Part shown: in pieces, positions 9,674-17,904 of the stretch
How the letters are laid out: each line of letters starts with the position of its first letter
Position numbering within the stretch: position 1 is the first letter of the stretch
NCBI GenBank assembly: GCA_021734325.1
Contig: JAIPJF010000018.1
Location: 1-64,000, forward strand
DNA from: Fidelibacterota bacterium
GTDB taxonomy: Bacteria; Fidelibacterota; UBA8477; JABMPR01
DNA length: 64,000 bases
Direction of reading: 5' to 3'
Program-made: the position numbers and the translations under genes
Notes under the pieces: model-generated
Told to the model about the DNA's origin: nothing
Seen by the model: the letters and a program-made list of their open reading frames with translations, nothing else
Database searches by the model: none

Positions 9674-10984
9674 ATGTCTGTCAAATTGAATATATACAAA
9701 GAGCGAAGAGAACGGCTGATAAAGTCAATGAACCAGGGAGTTGCCATATTAAAGGGCGCACCTGAGCAGATTCGCAGCAACGATACCGGATATCCCTATC
9801 GTCAGGATTCTGATTTCTTCTATCTTACTGGATATGCTGAAATCGGTGCAGCTTGCATCATAGATCCCAATAATCAAGAGCGACCCTTTACCCTCTTTGT
9901 GCTACCCCAAGATCCAAAAAAAGAAGTCTGGACTGGTTGGCGTCTGAGTTTTAAAGAGACAATTGAACAATATGGATGTGATCAAGCCTTGGATGTTTCA
10001 GAATTTGAGGAAAGATCGCTTGAGGCTATAAAAACAGCCTCCAGAGTCTATACCAATCTCAATCATGATAAAGAACATCAATATAAGCTTTTGGATCAAC
10101 TAAATTCTGTGCGAAGCTCCGTACAGAGAACAGGTGGAGGTCCAGAAGGACTGGAATCAGTTGGCTCCATCGTCCATAACATGAGACTCTATAAAGATGC
10201 CCATGAAGTGGATTTGATGCAGCAGGCCGCAGATATCTCTGCCCAGGCTCATGTGTTAGCAATGAAATCATGCAAGCCAGGGATGTATGAGTATCAGCTC
10301 CAATCAATTCTGGAGAGCCATTTCGTGCATGAAGGCGGCTCAGGTCCTGCTTATACTTCCATCGTTGGTGGAGGGGACAATGCCACGGTTCTGCATTATG
10401 TAAAAAATAGAGATAAACTCACTGATGGTGACCTGGTCCTCATTGATGCAGCTGCTGAATATGAAATGTATGCTGCCGATATCACCAGGACATTTCCGGT
10501 GAATGGCAAATTCTCTGATCCCCAAAAGGCATTATATGAAGTTGTCCTTAATGCTCAGAAGGCAGTTATTGAAGCCTCAAAACCCGGCACCACATTGCAG
10601 GAATTGCACGACCTGGATCTCCGTCTATTGGTTGAAGGGATGGTTGGGATCGGTCTGCTGAAAGGAACACCGGAGGAAATTATTGAGCAAAACAGCTATG
10701 AAGAGTATTTCATGCATAAAACCGGCCACTGGCTCGGTCTTGATGTCCATGACCTGGGGAATTATATGGTTGATAACAAACCTCGTGTTCTCGAACCAGG
10801 AATGGTTTACACAGTAGAACCAGGCATTTATGTGAATTCCAGATCAAAGGCACCTGTAAGATTTCGTGGGATCGGTGTCCGCATTGAGGATAATATTCTG
10901 ATCACCAAAGATGGAAACATTAACCTGACGGTTGACGCTCCTAAAGAAGTTGCTGAGATTGAAACGCTCATGATAGAAAGCTAA
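9674..10984 (+). CDS. pepP: Xaa-Pro aminopeptidase (aminopeptidase P)
   Basis: An M24B aminopeptidase that removes N-terminal residues preceding proline in the cytoplasm, using two metal ions. The N-terminal creatinase-like domain (1-165) carries RQDSDFFYLTGY. The pita-bread catalytic domain has all five metal ligands: D258 and D269 (LIDAAAEYEMYAADITRTF), H352 (GHWLGLDVHD), E382 (VYTVEPGIY) and E405 (GVRIEDN). The 436-residue length is normal. AAGGAG lies eight bases before the ATG. The stop codon is only three bases before the start of the predicted selenoprotein, so the two are probably translated from one message. Confidence 0.96.
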   Translation: MSVKLNIYKERRERLIKSMNQGVAILKGAPEQIRSNDTGYPYRQDSDFFYLTGYAEIGAACIIDPNNQERPFTLFVLPQDPKKEVWTGWRLSFKETIEQYGCDQALDVSEFEERSLEAIKTASRVYTNLNHDKEHQYKLLDQLNSVRSSVQRTGGGPEGLESVGSIVHNMRLYKDAHEVDLMQQAADISAQAHVLAMKSCKPGMYEYQLQSILESHFVHEGGSGPAYTSIVGGGDNATVLHYVKNRDKLTDGDLVLIDAAAEYEMYAADITRTFPVNGKFSDPQKALYEVVLNAQKAVIEASKPGTTLQELHDLDLRLLVEGMVGIGLLKGTPEEIIEQNSYEEYFMHKTGHWLGLDVHDLGNYMVDNKPRVLEPGMVYTVEPGIYVNSRSKAPVRFRGIGVRIEDNILITKDGNINLTVDAPKEVAEIETLMIES

Positions 10985-10987
10985 AAT

Positions 10988-12121
10988 ATGAAAATAGACA
11001 TTATGAATATCATTGGCAGAATGACCTTTTTCCTTCTGATCCTGGTTGCAGCGATGGGGTGCAGGGGTACCTCAGTCAATGACAGTTACGATCCTTCTGA
11101 GTTTACCCTGCTCATTGCAACAAGCAATCACGGTGAAGTAGGTCCTTGCGGCTGACACTCTAATCCACTTGGCGGTCTCGCCAGGAAGCATACGATCCAG
11201 AAACAGTTAATTGGAACTGCAGCAACTTATTTTATTGATGCGGGAGATGTTTTCTTTAAGACACCCAATATTGGGAGTTCAAAGCAGGAAAAGATTTTCT
11301 CCCAGGCAGAAGCAATCGTTGACGCCTACAACGCTATGGACTGTAAAGTTCTGAACGTGGGTGTGAATGATCTAGGATCAGGTGAGGCATTTTTGAAGAC
11401 CCTCGAAAAGCGGGCGGAATTCCCATTTATTTCTTCCAATATCGCTCTGGCAAATACTGGGAAGTTGGCTTTTCAACCAAGTCTCATCATAAAATCCAAT
11501 GATCTAAAATTAGGATTTGTAGGGGTGACAATCGGGAATCCCCGGATAAAAGAATTCACTTATAATGATCCAGTTGAATCAGTTAAAAAGGCAGTTTCTG
11601 ATCTAAAGGGGAAAGTCGATTTGGTGTTTCTTCTGGCAAATGTTGATGATGATGTGGAGAAATTGTTAACTCAAGAGGTCAAGGGTGCTGATTTCTTAAT
11701 CCGTTCTAAATCCAGAGGCCTCTATCGCGTACCAAAAGATGAGAATGGTATGATTGTCATCCGTAATGGCATCCAGGGAAAATATGCAGGTGTACTAAAA
11801 ATTAAAAAGCATGATGAAAATGAGCACATGACGGATTTGAGTAGTCAATATGCTCGCATCAAATTTACAGAAAACCGACTACAATCGATGTCAGTGAATT
11901 TGAAGGAAGGTGAAACACTGGAAGCACATTATGCCGATGATGCAACCAGATTGAACCTGATCAAGAAACTGCAGGCAGAAAAAAAAGCAAACGAAGAAGC
12001 AGTCATTGATCAGAAAAACAGCTACTATTATGAGCCCATTGCCCTGAATGCAAAGATTCCTGACTCCGAGGAAATTGCTTCCATAGTGAAAGACTTCATG
12101 CCGGAGGATTCAAAAAAATAA
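10988..12121 (+). CDS. Predicted selenocysteine-containing lipoprotein, metallophosphatase/5'-nucleotidase-like (UGA at 11153 read as Sec56)
   Basis: Read through one in-frame TGA (11153-11155), the frame runs 377 residues without another stop. Residues 1-25 are a lipoprotein signal ending in a lipobox (LVAAMGC, C25). The TGA falls in VGPCG-U-HSNPLGGLARK, at the place where related proteins have CGC followed by a GGLARR-like stretch, so the motif here is Cys-Gly-Sec. Downstream come FIDAGDVFF, a variant of the metallophosphatase GD motif, and LNVGVNDLG in place of GNHD, then a typical FPFISSNI strand. Several classical metal ligands differ, so phosphatase activity is doubtful. A hairpin with a GTCT loop lies at the correct distance after the TGA (listed separately). 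An alternative is a pseudogene with a nonsense mutation, with translation restarting at 11336. I consider that less likely because both sides of the TGA are intact, conserved sequence and the SECIS fits. Confidence 0.85.
11153..11185 (+). promoter_or_regulatory. Bacterial SECIS element (UGA codon plus stem-loop)
   Basis: The in-frame TGA at 11153-11155 is followed by a perfect seven-pair stem, CTTGGCG (11168-11174) with CGCCAGG (11179-11185) including one G-U pair, capped by a GTCT loop (11175-11178). The loop opens with G and reads GGTCT together with the closing pair, as in the E. coli fdhF SECIS. The loop G is 20 bases after the A of the TGA, within the range used by SelB. No selA, selB, selC or selD gene lies in this window. 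Confidence 0.85.
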
Positions 12122-12149
12122 GTTAATTCATTATATTGAAGAAAAAAAA

Positions 12150-12178
12150 AGGCTGTTTTATAACAGCCTCTTTTTTTT
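12150..12178 (+). terminator. Bidirectional intrinsic terminator between selenoprotein gene and tRNA-Gly
   Basis: AGGCTGTT (12150-12157) pairs with AACAGCCT (12162-12169) over a TTAT loop and is followed by eight T. A run of nine A immediately before the stem gives a U-tract for the opposite strand, so it can end both the pepP-selenoprotein message and the tRNA transcript. Confidence 0.9.
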
Positions 12179-12179
12179 G

Positions 12180-12252
12180 AGCGAGAGACCGGACTCGAAC
12201 CGGCGACAACCACGTTGGCAACGTGGAGCTCTACCAACTGAGCTACTCTCGC
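12180..12252 (-). tRNA. tRNA-Gly (GCC anticodon)
   Basis: On the minus strand a complete cloverleaf can be drawn. The acceptor stem is GCGAGAG/CTCTCGC, the D arm GCTC...GAGC, the anticodon stem CCACG/CGTGG around loop TTGCCAA (anticodon GCC), and the T arm GCCGG-TTCGAGT-CCGG(T). The discriminator is U, as expected for glycine. The 3' CCA is not encoded. It faces the selenoprotein gene across a shared terminator. Confidence 0.97.
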
Positions 12253-12568
12253 AAACTTGTCTCATCTGTCAATGACAGCTAAAAGCGGCGAGAATATAAA
12301 TGTTGGTTAGGGTGTCGCAAATAGTTTTCAAATTAAAAATCCAGGATACGTTCAAACCTGAATTATCTAGATGATCACAGCTCAAAACATATCAATACGA
12401 TATAGAAATATATCAATTCTCGATCGTATTTTTGTGTATTCTGTATGTAAAAAACATGCATAAACACATAATATACAAATATATAGGGTGACTTGAATTG
12501 AATTGGCATATGCTTTGAGATAGATGTATGCATGATGAAAGATGTAAACTCAACGAAAGGAGAAAACC
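12253..12568. other. Intergenic region without a gene
   Basis: An AT-rich stretch between the divergent tRNA-Gly and the TonB-C protein gene. No ORF with a plausible start and no RNA fold were seen. It should hold promoters for both neighbours. The only recognisable candidate is the sigma54-like sequence described separately. Confidence 0.6.
12503..12519 (+). promoter_or_regulatory. Candidate sigma54-type promoter upstream of the TonB-C protein gene
   Basis: TTGGCATATGCTTTGAG resembles the -24/-12 consensus TTGGCAC-N5-TTGCA. The GG is present, but the -12 GC is GA, a serious mismatch. It lies about 50 bases before the ATG. No enhancer-binding protein gene is nearby. Weak evidence. Confidence 0.22.
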
Positions 12569-12937
12569 ATGAAGCTTAAAACTTTAGTCCTGGCTTATCT
12601 GTTATTCGCAATCGGGTCATCTTTTGCGTTTGCAGAGCCTACTGTAGTAAATTCGTGCTGTAAACCAGCACCGATTGGGGGAGTGGAAGCATTGTCAAAG
12701 AGCGCTGCCTATCCGAGCATGGCAATGGATTATGGTTTTGAGGGTGTCGTGACCCTGCAATTCCATGTCGATAAGTATGGAATGGTTTCCGATATTCAGG
12801 TAGCCAATAGTGCAGGTCCCTGTTTGGACGAATCAGCCATAACAACCCTTAAAAATTCCAAATGGATGCCAGCCTACCAGAATGGTATGCCTGTTGCCGT
12901 GACCTATACGCTCCCCTTCGAATATCGACTCCGATAA
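12569..12937 (+). CDS. Small secreted protein consisting of a TonB C-terminal domain
   Basis: A 122-residue protein with a cleavable signal peptide (hydrophobic LVLAYLLFAIGSSFAFA, cut near AFA-EP). The rest is essentially one TonB C-terminal domain: AAYPSMAMDYGFEGVVTLQF, then VSDIQVANSAG, LDESAI and a final WMPAYQNGMPVAVTYTLPF strand. Full TonB has a membrane anchor and a proline-rich linker. Both are absent here, so energy transduction is unlikely and a free periplasmic role is inferred. The adjacent CC pair after the signal peptide is unusual. AAAGGAG gives a strong ribosome site. A terminator follows directly, so the gene is probably monocistronic. Confidence 0.9.
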   Translation: MKLKTLVLAYLLFAIGSSFAFAEPTVVNSCCKPAPIGGVEALSKSAAYPSMAMDYGFEGVVTLQFHVDKYGMVSDIQVANSAGPCLDESAITTLKNSKWMPAYQNGMPVAVTYTLPFEYRLR

Positions 12938-12972
12938 TTCCACCTCCATGAAAAGCACAAAACCGAACTAAG

Positions 12973-13006
12973 CAGGCAGGAATGATAAAAGTTCCTGCCT
13001 GTTTTA
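12973..13006 (+). terminator. Intrinsic terminator after the TonB-C protein gene
   Basis: A ten-pair perfect stem, CAGGCAGGAA (12973-12982) with TTCCTGCCTG (12992-13001), carries a nine-base loop and then TTTTATT. The 3' end of the convergent regulator gene abuts it. Confidence 0.9.
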
Positions 13007-13303
13007 TTAGAGAGGTTTGATGTTTAACTCCACCTTTACCATGTTGTACTTTAAGGTTTTTAATGCGTCGATCGCCGCATCCACATCCAGGCTAAAGTTT
13101 TCTTCATTCCCATAATTGAGCAAATGGGGCACAGATAGGCCATAGGCATCGGCAATTTTTGTCAGGGTAGACCAGGTGGGATCTCCTAAACCGCGCTCTA
13201 GTTTACTGATGTAGCTCCGATCCAGACCTGCTCGATCTGCCAGATCCTTTTGAAGTAACTGATGCGCTTTTCGGACTTGTTTCAGGTGATTGCCTATTTC
13301 CAT
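13007..13303 (-). CDS. XRE-family helix-turn-helix transcriptional regulator
   Basis: A 98-residue DNA-binding protein. Residues 4-60 form a Cro/CI-type HTH: IGNHLKQVRKAHQLLQKDLA, then the recognition helix in GLDRSYISKLERGLGDPTW and STLTKIADAYGLSVPHLL. The short C-terminal tail (VDAAIDALKTL and a VKVELNIK strand) has no known ligand domain. It is convergent with the TonB-C gene and divergent from pcm. Targets cannot be told from the sequence; self-regulation through the roughly 130 bases shared with pcm is possible. Confidence 0.9.
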   Translation of the reverse strand: MEIGNHLKQVRKAHQLLQKDLADRAGLDRSYISKLERGLGDPTWSTLTKIADAYGLSVPHLLNYGNEENFSLDVDAAIDALKTLKYNMVKVELNIKPL

Positions 13304-13431
13304 AGTCTCACTCTCTCCATCATGGTATCTGCTTAATTATTTGAGGGAATGAAATATAAAAGAATAAAACCCCGATAATAATGATTTTCGATAAGTTAAT
13401 GGATGCAGGCAGAATCATGTTAAATTAAAAT

Positions 13432-14109
13432 ATGAATTCATTTACCCAACAGGATATGACCAAAGATTTGCGTTATAGAATGGTTTCAGAACAGCTTGAA
13501 TTTCGAGGCATTCATGATCAGCGAATCCTGAATGTCTTTCGGGAAATACCACGCCACCTTTTTGTCTCAAATGTACCAATTCACCTTGCCTACGGGGATA
13601 CTCCTTTACCCATTAGTGCGGGGCAGACCATTAGCCAGCCTTACATCGTCGCACTTATGCTAGTCTATCTGGATTTGAAAAAGCAGCACAAGGTTCTAGA
13701 AATCGGAAGTGGAAGTGGTTATGCAACGGCGCTCTTGAGCAAATTATGTCATCATGTTGATGCAGTTGAAGTTTATCAAGAATTAATAGATGGCGCTCGA
13801 CAGGCAGTAGAGAAACTATCTATAGAGAACGTCTCCTTCATCCATAGAAGTGCATGGGAACAAATAGTGGAAACAGATGGTTATGATCGTATCATATTAT
13901 GGGCCAGCCCACCCAGAGTACCCGAACACCTTCTTGAGAGCTTGAATCTGGGAGGGATTTTAGTCACACCAGAAGGTAAAAATGATCAGTACGTTTGGAT
14001 ATATAAACGACAGGTGGGTAAAATAGAGAAAATCAAAAGAGATGCTGTTCGATTCGTGCCCCTGGTAAAAGGCACGGTTTCTGAAATCGACGGCATAATG
14101 CGAGGTTAG
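13432..14109 (+). CDS. pcm: Protein-L-isoaspartate O-methyltransferase
   Basis: Pcm methylates isoaspartyl residues in damaged proteins with S-adenosylmethionine, allowing their repair. The sequence shows IPRHLFV, the family hallmark YGDTPLPISAGQTISQPYIV, and the SAM-binding motif VLEIGSGSGYATALLS, followed by a V-x-A-V-E-V acidic strand. At 225 residues the length is normal. The stop is one base before the PspC-domain gene, so the two are co-transcribed. A nearby internal ATG (codon 9) is an alternative start. Confidence 0.95.
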   Translation: MNSFTQQDMTKDLRYRMVSEQLEFRGIHDQRILNVFREIPRHLFVSNVPIHLAYGDTPLPISAGQTISQPYIVALMLVYLDLKKQHKVLEIGSGSGYATALLSKLCHHVDAVEVYQELIDGARQAVEKLSIENVSFIHRSAWEQIVETDGYDRIILWASPPRVPEHLLESLNLGGILVTPEGKNDQYVWIYKRQVGKIEKIKRDAVRFVPLVKGTVSEIDGIMRG

Positions 14110-14110
14110 A

Positions 14111-14731
14111 ATGAATAGATTGTACAAGTCAAGAGAAGACAAAGTTTTTGATGGTGTGTGTGGGGGAATTGGGGAGTATTTCAATATCGATCCAGTAATT
14201 ATTCGTTTGCTTTGGATTCTACTCGTGATATTTGGCGGGACAGGGGTTTTCGCATATCTGGTGGCAATGGTCATCATTCCTAAATCACCTACTGGTCAGG
14301 AAAGCTCGAAGGCAGTGGCCTCGAGTTCTATATCTCACCAATTCTGGGGTACGCTGCTCATCATCGCTGGCTTTTTGCTCCTCCTTGGATTAATTGGACC
14401 AGTGAGTGGTTTATTTGCCGGAGCGGCCATTTTGATGAGTAGTATTCTCTGGCCTATTCTTGTTATTGCTCTTGGCCTGTTTCTTTTCCTAAGAAATCCT
14501 GATTCTAAAGGCCTAAAGGAATCCGTTGAGGAGGTTTTCCCTCCAGGTAAAAAACTTCTCAGATCAGGAACGGATAAGAGAGTCGCAGGCGTCTGTGGTG
14601 GAATCGGAGCCTATTTTGGTATTGATTCCAACATCATCAGGATATTCTGGGTTATGGCAACTCTAGGTTCCTTTGGTCTTGGTGTTTTAGCCTATCTCAT
14701 TTTGGCCATTTATCTCGACGAATTGAATTAA
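14111..14731 (+). CDS. Membrane protein with two PspC domains
   Basis: A 206-residue protein with a PspC domain at each end: YKSREDKVFDGVCGGIGEYF (residues 4-23) with its transmembrane helix, and SGTDKRVAGVCGGIGAYFGI near residue 157 with a second helix. Between them are two more hydrophobic segments around HQFWGTLLIIAGFLLLLGLI. PspC proteins sit in the inner membrane and take part in envelope-stress signalling. The duplication suggests an internal repeat of one ancestral unit. No pspA or pspF lies nearby. It follows pcm with one base between them. Confidence 0.88.
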   Translation: MNRLYKSREDKVFDGVCGGIGEYFNIDPVIIRLLWILLVIFGGTGVFAYLVAMVIIPKSPTGQESSKAVASSSISHQFWGTLLIIAGFLLLLGLIGPVSGLFAGAAILMSSILWPILVIALGLFLFLRNPDSKGLKESVEEVFPPGKKLLRSGTDKRVAGVCGGIGAYFGIDSNIIRIFWVMATLGSFGLGVLAYLILAIYLDELN

Positions 14732-14739
14732 ATCTTTAT

Positions 14740-16434
14740 ATGAAGAATAATTTTAAACCAATAGTATATACTAACGATACAAACGCGATAAAACAAAAAA
14801 TCTTATCTGCAATCCTTACAATGATCATCCTGAGCGCCAGCGTTCAGGCACAGCATGTTTATGAAAGAGGAACCTTTCTTGGTGTTCCATCAGGCAAACA
14901 TATCAACCATAGTTTTTACGGCAAACGAAATGTTTTCTTTGCTACTGAAGATGGTGTATTGGTCTATGATCACGACAGACAGGTATGGTTGGAGCCCATC
15001 ACTGCTAGCGAGGGACTTAATCAGTACCCGGCACTACTTGTCTGGGAGGACAACGGCACCCAGGATATCTGGATAGTTACCCCCGATTTTGTTTTTGTTT
15101 ATGATGAACTATCAGATTGGATGGAACGGTTTGCATTGCCTAGAGAGCCTGAATATTCTGGACAGTACTCACTTGGGATAGCGGATAATAAGGTGGTGAT
15201 TACCTCCAAGCGGGAGGGCATTCCCCAAACTTATTCTGCAGTATTCAACAGGGGCGCAGTTACATTTGATTCCTGGGGAGAGGATTCAACACTGAACGTT
15301 GCGTGGGATCGTTACACCCCTGTTCAAACAATAGCACCAGAGTACCAATCCTTCCAGCAGAAATTACCCCTGCAAATCATTCAGGGGGGGAGTATCGATG
15401 CAGAAGGGGCTCTGCATCTGGACGGATATCCTATCAGATCGGGGACAACTGTTTCAACGATTACCGGAGTGTCTGAATCTGGTGAACTGTTTCTAGGAAC
15501 CCATGGTATGGGGGTCCTTCACAGAGGTATTCGAGGTGGCGATCTGGTTCCCTTGCCTTATGGATTGCTCTCGCCAGATGTCATGTCAATGGCAACTGCA
15601 GAGGAAAAACTGTTTATTGGTGGCAGGGCTGGTCTCACAACAATGCAGGATTTTTCTGTGTGGTATGATGAGGCGATTCGCGATCCGGTATATGATTTTT
15701 CATTCGTTTCCGCTATCGATTTAAGAAAAAATGATGTCTTCATTGCAGGCAGAGGCGGTGTATTCACAAAAAGAATTGACAAGGCAAGCTGGGAACGGGT
15801 CGTAACCAAAAAGGACTTGGGAAGTGATCGCATATATTCAATCGCTGCGGGTGATGCTGGTCAGCTGATGATCGGCACTGAAAACGGTGCCTATCTCTAC
15901 CACGACTCAGGACTCATTCTTGAGACCGTATTTCAAGGGCAGATAAATTGGCCTGTATTCGACATAGTGTACGAAAATGGGACGTATTTTATCGCAACAT
16001 ATTTTGGGCTCTACCTATTCGATGTACACGCCAATCAACTCATGACAAGGATCAGCAGTGATGCCAGCGTTACATCTCCACAGGGGTCATCACTACCGGA
16101 TCCCATATATGAGTGCACTGTAAAAGATAGCATCCTGTGGGCGACCACCCATCGTGGCATCCTGAGCTTTGATCTGCATACAGATACAGGAGAAAGCTTT
16201 CTCTCGCCTATGGCTCCCTTTAAACCTCGAGGACTGGATATTATTGGCAAAAAAGTTTGGATCGGTACAGACAATGGACTGTATAGCTTTGAGAGAAAGA
16301 CTGAAGCATGGCGACAATACACAACAAATGATGGCTTAATTAGCAATTTTGTGACTGATTTAGTGGCACTTGAGGACTATATTTGGCTTGGCACTAATCT
16401 TGGACTGACGAGGATAAATTGGCGAAATCTATAA
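14740..16434 (+). CDS. Secreted beta-propeller protein (two-component-regulator-propeller type)
   Basis: A 564-residue exported protein. A polar N-terminal stretch of about 20 residues precedes a hydrophobic core and a cut site near SVQAQ. The body is built of repeats with the signature of ligand-type propellers: VFFATEDGVLVYD, ELFLGTHGMGVLH, QLMIGTENGAYLY, VWIGTDNGLYSFE and IWLGTNLGLTRIN, the last two being the clearest. Such propellers usually form sensor ectodomains, but no kinase or membrane anchor follows. The 3' end overlaps the start of the GWxTD lipoprotein gene by 16 bases, so the two are probably made together. No Shine-Dalgarno is seen. Function unknown. Confidence 0.8.
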   Translation: MKNNFKPIVYTNDTNAIKQKILSAILTMIILSASVQAQHVYERGTFLGVPSGKHINHSFYGKRNVFFATEDGVLVYDHDRQVWLEPITASEGLNQYPALLVWEDNGTQDIWIVTPDFVFVYDELSDWMERFALPREPEYSGQYSLGIADNKVVITSKREGIPQTYSAVFNRGAVTFDSWGEDSTLNVAWDRYTPVQTIAPEYQSFQQKLPLQIIQGGSIDAEGALHLDGYPIRSGTTVSTITGVSESGELFLGTHGMGVLHRGIRGGDLVPLPYGLLSPDVMSMATAEEKLFIGGRAGLTTMQDFSVWYDEAIRDPVYDFSFVSAIDLRKNDVFIAGRGGVFTKRIDKASWERVVTKKDLGSDRIYSIAAGDAGQLMIGTENGAYLYHDSGLILETVFQGQINWPVFDIVYENGTYFIATYFGLYLFDVHANQLMTRISSDASVTSPQGSSLPDPIYECTVKDSILWATTHRGILSFDLHTDTGESFLSPMAPFKPRGLDIIGKKVWIGTDNGLYSFERKTEAWRQYTTNDGLISNFVTDLVALEDYIWLGTNLGLTRINWRNL

Positions 16435-17690
16435 TAAAAACAATCATCAGTATTACATTCACCATGCTCGTACTCTCTGCTTGTTCAGAGCAGACGGTTA
16501 ATAATCAGCAAAAGGATCTCACATTGCCGGATTTCAGCTTTGTGGGCCTTTCTGAACCCCTCTCCGACCAGCAGAACATCAAGGTCTCTGTCCATGTGAA
16601 AATCCCCTATACAGAGCTGCAGTTCACGCGTGTGGGGGAAAGGTTTCTAGCCCGATATGAAGTCAGCGTGAACATATCTGATGATAATGATGAGAGAATT
16701 GCAGGGGCGATATGGAGTGATTCATTATGGATTGACTCCTATCAGGAAACTCGAAAAACAGATGAGACAGTGTTTTCGATTGAATCCTTTGTTGTTCCAG
16801 CCTCCGAGTTAAGCATAAGTGTCAGAGTAACAGACCTGTACACCAACAAATCACGTGTCCTTAAAGACGAAGTCGATCAAACTAAAATGTATCAGGGAAA
16901 TCTTGCCCTTGGTAATATTATGATCATGGATAACTATTCACCAAAGGGAGGCGACCTGTTGATGGACGAATCCTTCTATGAAGTGGTAGACACCTTAAAA
17001 TTCAAAGCTCGCTTGATTGGCAAGAATCATCCTTACAAATTGAGCTACGAGCTGCTTGTAAAGGACGTGAGCAAGAAGAAAGAGCTGCTTATTCTGGACC
17101 ATACGGGACCAATTGATTCATTGCTGTCATTCATCATTCCCTTGACAGATATGGAGTACTCAAATTATACCTTGTTCCTGAGTGCAGAGGACGGAAGCAA
17201 TAATAGAGTCACCACGAAAGCTCATTTCAGAGTTCGGATAAAAGGAATCAATTTCGACATAGGCGATATGGATGAAGCGATCAGGCAATTGCTCTATATA
17301 GCCAATGATCGCCAAATACGTGACTTGTTAAATTCCTCAGATACAGAGAAAGCTGAAAATTTTAAGGCGTTTTGGGCGGCTCTTGATCCATCGCCGGGAA
17401 CCAATGAAAACGAACTGATGGAAGAGTATTACCGCAGGGTAGCCTATTCGATACAGGCTTTCACTGTGGTTCAACCCGGATGGAAATCGGATCGCGGAAT
17501 GATCTATATCCTTTTTGGCCCACCCGATGAGATACAAAGAGTCCCTTTTGATATAGAACGCAAACCCTATCAGGTATGGGAATATTTCCGTCTCGGGAAG
17601 CAATTTATATTCTGGGATAAAAGTGGATTTGGTGAATACGTATTAGATAGTTCGTATCATAGTGAAAATGATTGGAAATTCAATTATTAG
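16419..17690 (+). CDS. GWxTD-domain lipoprotein
   Basis: A 423-residue predicted lipoprotein with signal peptide and lipobox LVLSACS; the start is a TTG inside the preceding gene. The C-terminal third is the GWxTD domain typical of FCB bacteria and Acidobacteria: FWAALDPSPGT, EEYYRRVAYS, and GWKSDRGMIYILFGPPDEI, where the name-giving motif appears as GWKSD, then QVWEYF and a final FIFWDK. The middle part (about 90-280) looks like beta-sandwich domains. The family has no established biochemical role. The variant motif, serine for threonine, is conservative. The overlap with the propeller gene suggests a joint envelope function. Confidence 0.88.
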   Translation: MAKSIIKTIISITFTMLVLSACSEQTVNNQQKDLTLPDFSFVGLSEPLSDQQNIKVSVHVKIPYTELQFTRVGERFLARYEVSVNISDDNDERIAGAIWSDSLWIDSYQETRKTDETVFSIESFVVPASELSISVRVTDLYTNKSRVLKDEVDQTKMYQGNLALGNIMIMDNYSPKGGDLLMDESFYEVVDTLKFKARLIGKNHPYKLSYELLVKDVSKKKELLILDHTGPIDSLLSFIIPLTDMEYSNYTLFLSAEDGSNNRVTTKAHFRVRIKGINFDIGDMDEAIRQLLYIANDRQIRDLLNSSDTEKAENFKAFWAALDPSPGTNENELMEEYYRRVAYSIQAFTVVQPGWKSDRGMIYILFGPPDEIQRVPFDIERKPYQVWEYFRLGKQFIFWDKSGFGEYVLDSSYHSENDWKFNY

Positions 17691-17904
17691 CACTCGATGC
17701 GAATTGCTTCCACACCTGCATCGGATTCTCAGCAAGTAGAATTTATCACCATACAAAATATTGGCTCTGACACTTAATTAGTCAGTGCTATTGGACAAAA
17801 TATTTCTAGATTTTCCACCACCCAAAATGTTTAATCTTTTTTGGGATTGATTATGAGCATTGTTTCCTGAACCTGGTTGAGAGCATCAGGGCAATAGAGG
17901 GTGA

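Noticed and set aside
11336-12121. Independent gene starting at the ATG at 11336
   Set aside because: No ribosome site precedes it, the frame is open back to the TGA and beyond to a lipoprotein signal, and the part before 11336 encodes conserved family blocks. It is treated as the 3' part of the selenoprotein gene.
12028-12237. A 69-codon minus-strand open frame across the tRNA and terminator
   Set aside because: It runs through tRNA-Gly and the terminator and overlaps the selenoprotein gene. It is a shadow frame.
17687-17695. TTAGCACTC, an exact CIRCE half-site
   Set aside because: The second half-site is absent at the required spacing, and the sequence overlaps the stop codon of the GWxTD gene. 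It is probably chance.
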